Assembly (NCBI GenBank): GCA_019722365.1
Contig: JADFUC010000964.1
Location: 868,001-932,000 of the forward strand
From: Lithospermum erythrorhizon
Taxonomy: Eukaryota; Streptophyta; Magnoliopsida; Boraginales; Boraginaceae
DNA length: 64,000 bases
Direction: 5' to 3'
The translations under genes and the position numbers were made by a program. The notes under the pieces are model-generated. The model had not been told where the DNA came from. It did no database searches and saw nothing but the letters and a program-made list of their open reading frames with translations. Positions 47,079 through 59,655 of the stretch are shown here, one piece after another (the stretch's first letter is position 1; each line of letters starts with the position of its first letter).

Positions 47079-49787
47079 AGTTTTGGATAGGTGTGAAATA
47101 TGCGGTTAAGTCATAACTAAAGTTTTGCTTCAAGATCCATCTCTGAGAAGTGTGAAAATCATAAATTTTATAGAATCTGATTTACCTAATTCATATTAAG
47201 TAAATGGAAGAAAACATAACAATTTAAGGAGGTAGAACAACTGAATTTTTTTATTAAATGAATGGAAAATATTATTTTTTAATAGTAGAAAAAAATTATT
47301 TTCCCAAGATTTCTGAAAAGACAACGTTCCCTATCCCCCAGTTACCCATTGTTGACAACCGATGAGTCGATGATAGGATGATGTTTCGAATCTGCAAAAT
47401 AACGACCTACTAGCAAAAACTCAATTTATCTATATCTCGTGTATCGAATAAACTCCCTTGTATAAGTTCCAATTCAAATATTTATAGCTTGTTGTCACGA
47501 GCTAACATATCTCGAGAGCGAACTGCAGGCGGTACTCGATCTCATGCATAGCACGTGCTCAGCCTCCAACTGGGCCTACATAGCTCACGGCTTTCGGGCC
47601 CCATGGGCTTCCATTAGGGATGCGGATCAGACCGAACCAAAGGTAAAGATTCATACGACATACCACCTTCCTTAAGCAAAATGAAGCATCAAAATGGCTG
47701 TGCCTTCCTCAGATTAAACCTAAGATGTCTAACTCTAGATCCGAGCATGCTATAACGGCATCGCATTATGCCTTCGCTGTTGTCCTCCGTGAGACCCATT
47801 ATATGTATTTAAACTCAGCCGGTGGTTGCATTTCGCACAGAAATAAGCAGCCTCAAGATCTTGTTGTACTCTCCCTGACCACTCAGTCCCTTGACCCTTT
47901 AAATGTTCTATCACTGCGCCTCCTGCAGTAGTCTAGTAGAGCACTAGAACGACAATTATTGCCATTCTTTGTTCAATAATTTAGCAGGTGATGATTTGAC
48001 GAGTAGCAGTTGAAAATGAAGTAAGTGGTTCATGAGGGACCAAATATCATCATCTTATTTAGTGCCTTCAGTGTCCACCATAAGAAACGATCAAGAGAGT
48101 CTTCAATGATGTTTATTATTGTGTGTTATTCCACAACTATCGTCCTCACCTATACATTGCCAATTACAAAGGAAAATTAATTCAATTAAAGTACGCACGT
48201 CAAGAATGTAGAATCCAATTTTTCGATAATTGTGAGTTGGAGAAATGAAAGGAAAATAAATATGAGAGATGAAAAAATAATATTCTTTTTTTAAATAGTA
48301 TAAGTATGTAAATTCGTAAATAGTACGATCAATAGTTAATCAATTGAGATGTATAAATCCTTGAACATAATTCTCTTTTAAATAATTGTGAAATGGAAAA
48401 ATGAGTATGATAGATGAATTTGAATCCTTCATAAAATTTATGACAAAATAAATATGTCTAGTAAAAAAAATAGATGGAAGGACTATGTAAATGAGTGGTT
48501 CATATGTGTAAATTATTAATATCATAACATGTGAATTGGTTGTTATCATGAATAAATTTAAAAATTAAAAATATAAAGTACGGAGTAACATATTACATAA
48601 AATGTCCAGAGTAACATAGTATCCGAACGAACTCGATAAAAATATATCTCTGCTTTTCAGTCGCCCACCCCACATATTCACAAGTTGTCCAAATTAGTAA
48701 ACTAGATGAGTTTGTGATCGAAAATTTATGAGTTGAGTTTTACTATCAACCTATTTTTTCCAGTATGTAGCGGACGAATAAGGACTCCCCCACTCCACCT
48801 CATGAACATAACTGATGAGCTGGTGCATGTCAGCTTTCCATCTCACTGTAAATGAGGTTGGACAATGGCACCTCGTCTAATAATCATCACATAGGCGAGC
48901 TTTTAAAGATTTGCCTCAATTATATTATTTATTTCATTTCTACTACTGCTATTCAAGGTCTCCATTTATGCTACTGTTATATCTTTTGCATGGTTCTTGT
49001 TGAAAATTTTATTCATTTTGGCCTGAAGATACAATTTTTTAATCTGGGTTGGTTGCTGAATTTACACATTTATTCATTTTTGTATAAATATTCAATCTTT
49101 TTATTTTTGTTGGTTGCTACATTTGGAATTTATTCATTTTGGCCTAAATATTGTTAGAATTTGGACATTTATAAATTTTGGTCTAAATATTCAATCTTTT
49201 TATTTATGTTGGTTGCTGAATTTGGACATTTATTAATTTTGGCCTAAAGATTCAATCTTTTTATCTTAGTTGGTTGCTGAGTTTAGTATTTCTTCATTTT
49301 TGTATAACTATTCAATCTTGTTATCTGGGTTGGTTGTTGACTTTTGATTTATATTGGTGATCTTGGTCTGCTTAAATGATTGCTACTTCTATTTATTTAT
49401 GTTGTTTTTGGTGATTAAGATTTTTCTTTTACTGTGTTTAGTTAATCTTGTTCATTGTTAGAATTTTTTTGCATTTTCACTGTGCATGTGTAATTTTCTA
49501 TGTTGGAGTATGAATTATTTGGACTAGTATTGGTTACTAACATTATAACTGGGATGATATTTTTATTCAATGAGTGTTGTTGTTGTTGTTGAATTTGCTT
49601 TTAACATCAACAATTTAGTCGTGTGACAGAATTGTATAATGATTAATTTATTACTTTTGCCTTTGTTGTTAGCTCGACTGGTGAGGATATGAGTTGGATG
49701 CTACTCGAGAGCGTTGTAGGTATTACGATGGGTGGTCTTTGAAGGCTTTTTCAGATTTGGTTTTGACTTAACGGCTGTGTATTTAAT
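47079..49787. other. Spacer and likely leader region of the AGC kinase
   Basis: The left two-thirds is featureless AT-rich DNA. From about 48.85 kb the sequence becomes T-rich with a 60-base tandem array and a GTT run at 49577-49591. A plausible acceptor (TTGTTAG) lies at about 49672, so 48.9-49.67 kb may be a leader intron of the kinase gene. No coding gene recognised. Confidence 0.45.
49000..49345. repeat. Tandem array of about 60-base T-rich unit
   Basis: ggttggttgctgaattt followed by acatttattcattttggcct and aaatattcaatctttttat recurs at about 49046, 49109, 49208, 49269 and 49329. One unit between 49141 and 49200 is rearranged. Confidence 0.8.
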
Positions 49788-51908
49788 ATGGACCCCAATG
49801 CTGTAGTCAGTTTGCCAGAAAAAATAGACCATAAAGTCATGGGAGCTAGTCAAACCGCAGAGGGTAATTACAAGCCTTTGAAGAAGGCGACTAATGTGGA
49901 GTTCCATCAGGAAAAACATTCTTCAAGTTCTATTTCAAAATGTGCTGCAGAGCCATCAACTGATATATCTGATTCAAATATTCCATCAGCTTATGCTGAA
50001 TGAATTTCAACAACTGAGATTTCAGATCTAAATGAGTCTAGAAGTTCAATAGAAGTATCTGGTGATCAGGATGAGAAAATATCTGAGGGTGGAGGCAGTA
50101 AAACTAGTTCTGTCTCTGCAAAAGTGAGCGATGGTTCTTCCAGTGGAAATGCTAAAAATGGTAATGGCTCTGAATTTATTGAGAGTGGCAAGAGTAGTAT
50201 ATATAGAGAAAGCACAAGCAGCGAAGTGAGTGATGAGAGCACATGTAGCTTTAGCAGCAGCCTTAGCAAGCCTCATAAAGCAAATGATTTAAGATGGGAA
50301 GCTATCCAAGCTGTCCGAGTTAAAGATGGTGCCTTAGGCTTGAGCCACTTCAGAATTCTGAAGATACTAGGTTGTGGAGATATAGGGAGTGTTTACTTGG
50401 CTGAGTTGTCTGGAAGCAAATGTTTCTTCGCAATGAAAGTTATGGACAAAATATCTTTGGCCCGTAAGAAACTTCTTCGCGCACAGACTGAAAGAGAAAT
50501 CCTTCAGTCCCTGGATCATCCGTTTCTTCCAACTCTATATTCCCATTTTGAAACAGATAAATTTTCATGTTTGGTAATGGAATTTTGCCCTGGAGGAGAC
50601 CTACACACTCTAAGGCAGCGACAGCCTGGGAAACATTTTGTTGAGCAAGCAGTGAAGTATGTTATGTCCTTGAAATCAATTTTCTAATATGCTTTTGTTG
50701 TATTGTTCAATGTCTTCTATGTTCTGATATAGCAACACATCGGGAGTCGTAATCTTTCAATGCATGTCCTGTCTGAATATTTGTTCGCTAATTTGAATGT
50801 CATTGTGTCATATGCTATTCACCTTCAATGTACAATTGTACAAACATTCTTTCAGAAGAGGCATTCTAGGTTTTTTATTCATTCAGAATCATCTAAGTCA
50901 TTCATTTGGATAATAAGTCCTTGACGGTGTGTCGATGTCATTGGTTGTCTTCAACTGCTTTTAGTCATGGTACTTCTTCGGAACTGTCTAAGTACGAGGC
51001 AATGCTTTTAACCCTTCTGCTGTTCCCAATCCTGCAGATTTTATGTGGCGGAGATTCTTCTGGCTTTGGAATATCTCCACATGCTTGGAATCATATGTCG
51101 TGACCTTAAGCCAGAAAATGTTCTTGTGCGGGATGATGGGCACATAATGCTATCGGATTTTGACCTTTCACTTTGTTGTACAAGTAGTCCCACTCTTGTC
51201 AATTCCTCTTCCGGTAAAGGAGATCCCCTCAGAAAGAGCTCTGGTTACTGTGCTCAGCCTGCTTGTTTAGAACCTGTCTGCATAAAGCCGTCCTGTACAA
51301 TGCCAACTACATGCTTCTCACCTCGAAACTTTTTCAGAAAATCTAAAAGGGATGGCAAAGCGAAAACTGAAATTCGAAACCAGGTGAGCCCATTAGCGGA
51401 GTTGATAGCTGAACCTACTACTGCTCGCTCTATGTCTTTCGTGGGGACACATGAATATTTGGCCCCTGAGATTATAAAAGGTGAAGGACATGGGAGTGCA
51501 GTAGATTGGTGGACTTTGGGTATCTTTCTTTATGAACTTCTGTTGGGTAGAACTCCTTTTAAAGGGGCTGGGAATCGAGCCACATTGTTCAACATGGTAG
51601 GTCAGCCTCTTCGATTCCCAGAGGCACCAGCTGTCAGCTTTGCTGCAAGAGATTTGATTAGAGGTTTGCTGGTGAAGGAACCACAACATAGATTGGCTTA
51701 CAAAAGGGGTGCAACAGAGATTAAACAACATCCATTTTTTGAAGGAGTCAACTGGGCTTTGATCCGGTGTGCTACCCCTCCTGAAATTCCCAGGCCTGTT
51801 GAGTTTGAACGTCCACGTGCTCCAACAGCAGCAATTCGTGTAACACATGCTGCTCCCTCAGCAGATCAAAAAGGTTCTGAAAATTACCTGGAGTTTGATT
51901 TCTATTAA
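49788..51908 (+). CDS. D6PK-type AGCVIII protein kinase, interrupted by an in-frame TGA
   Basis: Exons 49788-50656 and 51038-51908 (donor GTATGT, acceptor CTGCAG) join in frame to 579 codons. The plant AGCVIII hallmarks are all there: [17 protein letters not shown] before the kinase, P-loop [13 protein letters not shown] (about 195), AMKVMD Lys at about 217, [16 protein letters not shown] (DFD for DFG), a long insert before the activation segment ([16 protein letters not shown]-type Cys/Pro stretch), [34 protein letters not shown], and an aromatic C-terminus EFDFY. D6PK and relatives phosphorylate PIN auxin-efflux carriers at the plasma membrane. Codon 72 (50001-50003) is TGA, yet the frame on both sides is long, low-stop and family-like. 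The next ATG after it lies inside the kinase core, so the gene is null if the stop is real. The residue before RDLKPEN is Cys where relatives have Tyr. Confidence 0.8.
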
Positions 51909-52587
51909 AGAATATCAGTATTGATTGTTTCTGTTAGTGGATTAAAGGGCATGCATTGTCATAAGAATCTGGATTTCTATTGGTGAGGATTATCTAGTTA
52001 TTTTTTTTCTATGATAAATGACTGAAGATTCTTTGTTCGCTGTTGCTGCTAGTGACAACCCTCAGCACCTTTCGTGAAGTTGAAGATTTTCCCCTTTTGT
52101 TTTCATTCAGAAAGACAAGTGTGGAGTGCAGGGATATTGTTGATCACAAGATCAACCTCCCGTTGTACGATTGGCCAATGTATATTTTTGTGTTGTAGCT
52201 ATAGGACCTGTTCTCAAGCCACTATGTAAATCGGCTTAGTTTAGTTTGTTTTCTTCGTTTACAAATTCTGCAGGACTTGTTATCTGATCTGAGTTTTGGG
52301 AACTAGGGGTCAATAATATTTTTGGCTAGGTGGATTAGTAGGATTTTGTTAGAAATGATATGAAAAGGAAGGTGTTGATGTTTTATATTCTCAGATATGC
52401 AGGTTCTTTATATACTTGAAAACTATAGAAGTACATTTTCAATTTTACTGATAGTGAGATCATTGAGAGATTTCTTTCTTCTTCTTTTTTCTCAAAATTG
52501 CATGATTATTGAAATAGTTACATAATGTTTCTTGTCAAAAAAATAAGCAATCCGTAATGTAAAAATTTCCATAAGGTACACAGATGG
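51909..52587. other. Convergent 3' region between AGC kinase and WEB gene
   Basis: Tail-to-tail 3'UTRs of the two genes. No other feature seen. Confidence 0.5.
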
Positions 52588-54379
52588 TCACAACTTCTCC
52601 CCTTCATTATGATCTTTGTCACTTCGCCACTTTTGGAGTTCCCCCTCCACCACCTGTCTTGCTGCATCTGCCATCTCCGCTTGCTTTAGAGCATCTTCTA
52701 TAGCCGCCTTCAATGTATCCTTCTCCTTCTGACTTTCCTCTAATTTATGTAGCACTGGTTTTGCGTTTTCTTTAATCGTTTCCACTTGAGCCATGGCTGT
52801 TGCGACCTTTAAATCTGCATTGGTTTTGGAGTTGTCAGCTTTCTTTTTCAATTCATTAACCTCCTCTGCTGTTAACTTGATGATGGATTCCATGTCTAAG
52901 GCTGATTTTGCCTCTTTGGCTTCTGTCAGTGCAATCTGCAATTTTTTCTCTGTTTCTTCAGTTGCTAGCCTTGTTGTTTGAGCCTCTTGTTTATATACTT
53001 CAGCTTGTTTCTTCAATTCTTCTGCTTGTGATATGGAGGTTGCATTCTTATCTATTTTTTGCTTAAGTGATTGCACCAAGATTATTAGAGAGCTTTGTTC
53101 TGATTCCAACTGTTGCAGATCCTTTTTGGCGAGCTCAAGCTCGGAAGTGGTGCTTTTCAAAGCATCCATATCTGTAGCACGAACACTGTTTAATTGTTCT
53201 GTTAGCAATGCTATTGCCTGGTTCGTTTCTTCTAGCTTCACAGTGGGATCCTCATCGTCGTCTAGACCAGCTTCCTCTGTCAAAGCCTTTATATTTTTCT
53301 CATTTTCTTCCCTGGAGGCCTTGAAAGATTGTATCCTAGCCTCTTTTTCGGCCACAAACTTGGAGTGTTCATCTTCAGCTCGTTGAGCGATAAGCTTCAC
53401 CTCATCGAGCTCCTTTTTCAGGTTAGTGATTTCTTCAGAAAGCTCAGACGCTTTTTGCTGGTTTACTTGAGTTATATGCTCAGCTTCTGCAGCCTCTTGG
53501 AAAGCAGCCAATTTCGCTTGCAACGTTGCATCGAAATCCTGTTTAAGGGTTGTTATCTCTTGCTTCACTGAACTGATCTCAACAGTGGTAGTTTTGTATT
53601 GGTTTCTCACGTCGTCGACGAGTTTTTCCCCCGTGTTCATCAATCTCTCTTCTTCAAGTTGTTGAAGCCTCTTCTTTGCATCTTCTGTTGCAACAATGGC
53701 TGCTTGTTTGGACTCACAAAGAGCTTCTAGTTTAGATGTTAATGTTTCCAATGTATATTTTTCCTTGTCCAGATCCTTGAGTGCTTGAGCTTTTGTAGCT
53801 TCTACATTTCTTAATTGCTCTTTCAAGCTTTCTAATTCTTTGATGGTCAAGTGATGTTGTGTCTCCTTCTCCAGCACCCTCTGTAACCAAAAGATAACAC
53901 ATGAGAAATTGATTTTTATGTTTAACTATATGTATTAAGATAATGAATTTATTGAAATGTGAACACTAATTGTGCTCTTATAAATAGGTGCATGAGTTTT
54001 ATCGGACCGATAAAAACATAAGTTTTATCATAGTACTATAATATAATATTTTACTCCGATTCTTGATAATGACAAATCTCTTTATTATCTTAGATCGATT
54101 TTTATACAAGTGTTGTGTATGAGCTAGTCGTGTATTGTTATTAACGAATGGAGTTGAATATGAACTAACCTCATCAAGAGTGGATTTTGACCTTTTATGA
54201 ACATTAGCTCCCCTACTGTTTAATACACCAAACAATCCAATGGCAGCTTTAACAGATTGAAAAGGGGCCTTGGTATCTATCTCAGCTGAACTATTAGAAG
54301 TTGCATTAGTGCCCATTGGACTTTTTGGAGAAGATGAATCTGGGCCGCTTTGCTTGGTTCGCATGTTAAAGCCCAACAT
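52588..54379 (-). CDS. WEB family coiled-coil protein
   Basis: Exon 1 (54170-54379) encodes MLGFNMRTKQSGPDSSSPKS, then the WEB-type signature EIDTKAPFQSVKAAIGLFG. Exon 2 (52588-53880) continues RVLEKETQHHLT and is almost wholly heptad-rich: long runs of Glu, Lys, Leu, Ala and Gln without Pro. The total is about 500 residues. Founding members WEB1 and PMI2 form a complex that controls chloroplast photorelocation through actin, while many relatives have no assigned role. An acidic hinge (EAGLDDDEDPTV) lies near the middle. Splice borders (donor GTTAG, acceptor TTACAG) keep frame. No damage seen. It is convergent with the AGC kinase gene. Confidence 0.85.
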
Positions 54380-55644
54380 AGTCTCGTGTTTGTATCCTAT
54401 TTTCCTCTTTAATTACGAAATCAAAATTTTACTGCAAGAAAAATGAAAATATATGATGATTTGGAAGAATAGTTAGTAACATGTTTTAAGTATATAATGT
54501 ACAAAACATTGTATCAAGGTTATCACATTTGAAAGTAATAATAACATGTCCTTTCTTAAATATACTCGATATAACAATATTTATTTGGATAAATTATAAT
54601 GAAAATGCGATAAGAGAAACAGTAGGTTACTTTTGAATTGAATGAAGTCTTTTTACATTTTTAAAATGTTTATCAAATGTCTCAAATGCATCACCTTCAT
54701 GACAAAATGAAAAGGAATATAAAAGATTTCTTTGAAAAATATATCAAATGCGGAATAAATGGATGAACCTATTTTCTTGAAATATGAATCCAAACAGTAA
54801 CAAGAAATCATCTCTCATAATTGAATATGAAACTTAATTCGAAGCTATATTGCAGGAATATCCCTATAGCAACAAATTGGAAGCCAAAAGAGAGGAAATA
54901 ATAATGCACATATCCAATAAAAAAACACATAAAAATTTAATAATGTACCTCAAAATTTGGTTTCTATTGTCTTGCAAACAATCTCAAGGTGTGTTGGAAA
55001 ACTTTTTTGCAAAAGAAAATGCCAATAATTTTCATCAACAACAAAGAAAGCCTTGGATTCCACTGCCCTTTTCCTCAATTTTATTTGATGATTCTCCTTA
55101 CCATTTAAAATGACTTTTCATGGAGAAAAATACTTATGTAGACGTCAAACGTTTATCATTTATGCATTACAAATTGTTTACTCTCTTCTGTATTAATTTG
55201 TGAGTCGAGGAGGAAATTCCGGAAAAAATACAGCTATATTTATCTAGAGGAAATAGTTGATCAATTGATATCCAACCAAATGTTTGGTAATATATAGTAC
55301 TATCAAAGTTATTTTCTATAACCTTAAAGTAGCAAAAAAGTCCAGCGGTTCGAGTCCGCTCATATCCAACTCGTGAACTTAGCCGGTATAGGAGCTAGCA
55401 CATGGAGAGAGGTCTTAGAAAGGAAAGAGAAAACGGGATGGACATTCAAATAAGAACGAAGGAAGCATAACTCGATACAATAATTGATAATCAATCTCTA
55501 ATTGTTAGCAAACATGTGCATCACATTCCCTACATTTGGTCCCTTTGAATGTTACTCCATACATATATTCATCATCATTCAAATTATCCCTCAAGGCTAT
55601 AAATGAATTGACAGTAGACCTGAAGAAGAAGTGGAGTAGCAGTT
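54380..55644. other. Spacer with a plastid trnA-like scrap
   Basis: WEB promoter on the left and ALKBH2 3'UTR on the right. The only recognisable item is the plastid-like stretch at 55.34 kb. No gene seen; a short open frame at 54850-55113 has no motif. Confidence 0.5.
55343..55398 (+). other. Fragment resembling plastid trnA-UGC 3' exon and its downstream spacer (NUPT)
   Basis: cagcggttcgagtccgct is a perfect T-arm (stem AGCGG/CCGCT). It is followed by catatccaactcgtgaactt and agccggtat. From memory this order matches the end of plastid trnA-UGC (which has an intron) and the trnA-rrn23 spacer. The tRNA 5' half is absent, so no tRNA is made. It is probably a short transfer of organelle DNA to the nucleus, with some base changes. 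Confidence 0.55.
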
Positions 55645-57336
<1,692 letters not shown>

Positions 57337-58386
57337 GATTTGGTTGAATTGGAGGGAATCAAATGGGTTTGGAGATTTTATACTAGGGAGTTTAAAAAGA
57401 TTGGTTTAGGTGATTAATGATGATTTTTATATGGGTGTTTAAGTTCGATATTGGATGTTAATAATGGTCACACTAACGTCCGTCTTACATGTAATATCAC
57501 AGTGAATTAATTATGGAATGTGATTCAATTGATTAGGGGACTAGAGATTTTCTTTTAACCACTTCAACACAAGATTCAATCTTTATAAGAGTTAAACCCA
57601 CGATTCGATGTTTATTTGGATTTCATCCTTAGTATAGCTTTTTTAATTAATGTATGATGAGTGCATTGTAAGGACGAGATAATATAGCTACCTAAACATC
57701 AAAATTAATCATCATATTTAACCAATGTATCTTCATTATTCATCAAGTGGGAGACAATATAAATGTGATTTTATCACATGCTTAAGATTGCATATTATTC
57801 GACCCCTATCAAATTTAGGCGAAAAGTATTTTTATAAATGTTGGGACATGTTGATATTGGATAAAAGTAATGTATCTTATGACCAACACAGAAGCAAAAA
57901 TGGTGATTCTAAAACCTTAACAAGAATGGAGTAAGTTGTACTTAAACAGCAAATAAGCTTCAGAGTTCAGTCTTTATTAGTAGCATAATTCTAGTGGAAT
58001 TTTAAAAATTCACTATTTAGATGCAAAATGTCATGTCAAATCATCAGTTGAAGCAGAAGGTGTTACCAAATTAGCTTTTAAAATGCATATATATTAGTAG
58101 TCTGCTTGATACAAGCAACCCAAGTTTGGAGAGACCAACAATTTTCTAAACTTTCTTCCTAGCAACACAACAATACTATACATGCATTTGATTCATTCTA
58201 CAACCAACACAATAACACTATACATACATTTGAATTTAAATAATTTTAAGGGCTTTAAATAATTTTAAGGGCCTGTCGTTAACCCCCTCCCTTCCCGAAC
58301 TCCACAGTCTGACAGTCATAGCACGAAGAGCTATGCAACTGTATGTAGTTGTTGTAAAGACTATCCAAATCATTGCTCGTATCACT
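57337..58386. other. Spacer between ALKBH2-type and CAR-type genes
   Basis: Promoter of the ALKBH2-type gene at left, 3'UTR of the C2-domain gene at right. Near 58235-58272 the phrase aaataattttaagggc occurs twice in a row. No gene recognised. Confidence 0.45.
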
Positions 58387-59655
58387 TTACTTGGATGGTA
58401 GAGCAGGAGGTAGATTGATTAACTTAACAGTTAGTTCTATATCGCCTGATTCCACATCTTTAAGCCTCAACCAAACATTTTGTACAATCTCGCCATTCAC
58501 ACAATTGATAATGCTGTCTGCAGCAAGGCAATTATCATCCTCCGGGATAATTTTTCTCAATGGCATCCCATCAATAGAAGTAGCAGTAGTTTTTGTAATA
58601 GTAGCAGCAGCAGCAGCAGTAGTAGTTACGCCAAGGATCTGCCTTAAACGAGCAGCAGCAACTAGTGGTTGAAGGCTGAGTTCAGCATGCCCCATCTTAT
58701 CATCAGCCTTGAAAATATCTTTATCGAATACTTCCTGAGGAAAATCAAGAAGTTCTCGTCAGACATATGCATGCACCAGTCGAAATTACTGTAAATTCAA
58801 TACAACTAAACAAGGCTTTTCTCACAACCTCCACTTACTAAACCTCTTAAGAAACATGGAGATGTGTGATATGCTAAACATGTCATCTGGAAAATCATAT
58901 GTTTTGATATCATCATCGTTTTTCGAATTTCACTTTTTTATGACAGGTCATACTGATTTGAGAATGATGATCAGCTAAACATTATGTCCAAATCGACATA
59001 AAGTTGCGGTAAAATTGATCTGAGTAGTAAGTGGATTGCAGTCTTCTGTCATCAATCAAATTCTTGAATATAGTAGAGAACTAGAGTCTAGAGATCTCAG
59101 TAACTTACTAGTTTCAGAACTTCAGCTGGATCTGAGAAGGAGAAACTAAATTCTTCATTCCAAACAGGGTTTAGGCAACTCCTTATGACTTTGGTTTTTG
59201 CTATCTACCATAAAACAGGATAGATGTTTGTCAGCCACGCATGAGTACAGATTACTCCATATAATGTTTTAAAGTTTAGACAAGACACTACATTTTGAGT
59301 GCTACTACAGAAGATGAACATTACTCATGGTTCCTCGACTCTAATATTAAAACAATATCATATGATAGGTAAATGAAACAATTTTATCGAGAAGCCAGAT
59401 TAAGCAACACTTATGCAGGTCATACGAGTCTGCAAAAAAAGTTTCATGTGAAGAATTCAAATAGTTAAGCATGCTTCCATAGCAAAACCATAACAATTGC
59501 TTGAACTAATAGCATATTCCTCAACTAGAACATACCTGGTTCCCTAATTTGACGATGACATAAGGATCACTGGTTTTGAAGTCTCGGATAACCAAACTCG
59601 TCCCTCGTGCAACGATCAAATTTATCTGCCCCGTCTTTTCTTCCATAACCAGGCA
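58387..59655 (-). CDS. CAR (C2-domain ABA-related) family protein
   Basis: Coding exons 59536-59646 (with a few leader bases to 59655), 59109-59204 and 58387-58734 give 184 residues. A single C2 domain fills the N-terminal half: GQINLIVARGTSLVIRDFKT, SDPYVIVKLGNQ (Ca-binding Asp), KTKVIRSCLNPVWNEEFSFS, and EVFDKDIFKADDKMGHAEL with the paired Asp residues. The C-terminal part LAADSIINCVNGEIVQNVWL, then LKDVESGDIELTV, is typical of CAR/GAP1 proteins. In Arabidopsis, CAR proteins bring PYR/PYL abscisic-acid receptors to the plasma membrane in a calcium-dependent way. Inserted in the third exon is a low-complexity stretch rich in Thr and Ala (TTTAAAAATITKTTATS) encoded by a trinucleotide repeat. 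The frame is intact. Confidence 0.88.
58595..58630. repeat. Trinucleotide repeat coding for Thr/Ala in the CAR gene
   Basis: A run of agcagc/agtagt triplets on the plus strand encodes consecutive Ala and Thr codons on the minus strand, within the C2 protein's third exon. It is a coding microsatellite likely to vary in length between individuals. Confidence 0.75.

Noticed and set aside
47725..47931. 68-codon plus-strand open frame
   Set aside because: Isolated, without motif or neighbouring exons.
53033..53571. Plus-strand open frames opposite the WEB gene
   Set aside because: They are reverse-strand shadows of the coiled-coil exon, with Ser/Phe-rich composition expected from complementing Glu/Lys codons.
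54850..55113. 87-codon plus-strand open frame
   Set aside because: Lys/Asn-rich AT-driven frame with no family pattern and no leader or splice signals.
55340..55365. A tRNA gene suggested by the perfect T-arm
   Set aside because: There is no D-arm, anticodon arm or acceptor partner upstream. It looks like an organelle DNA scrap.
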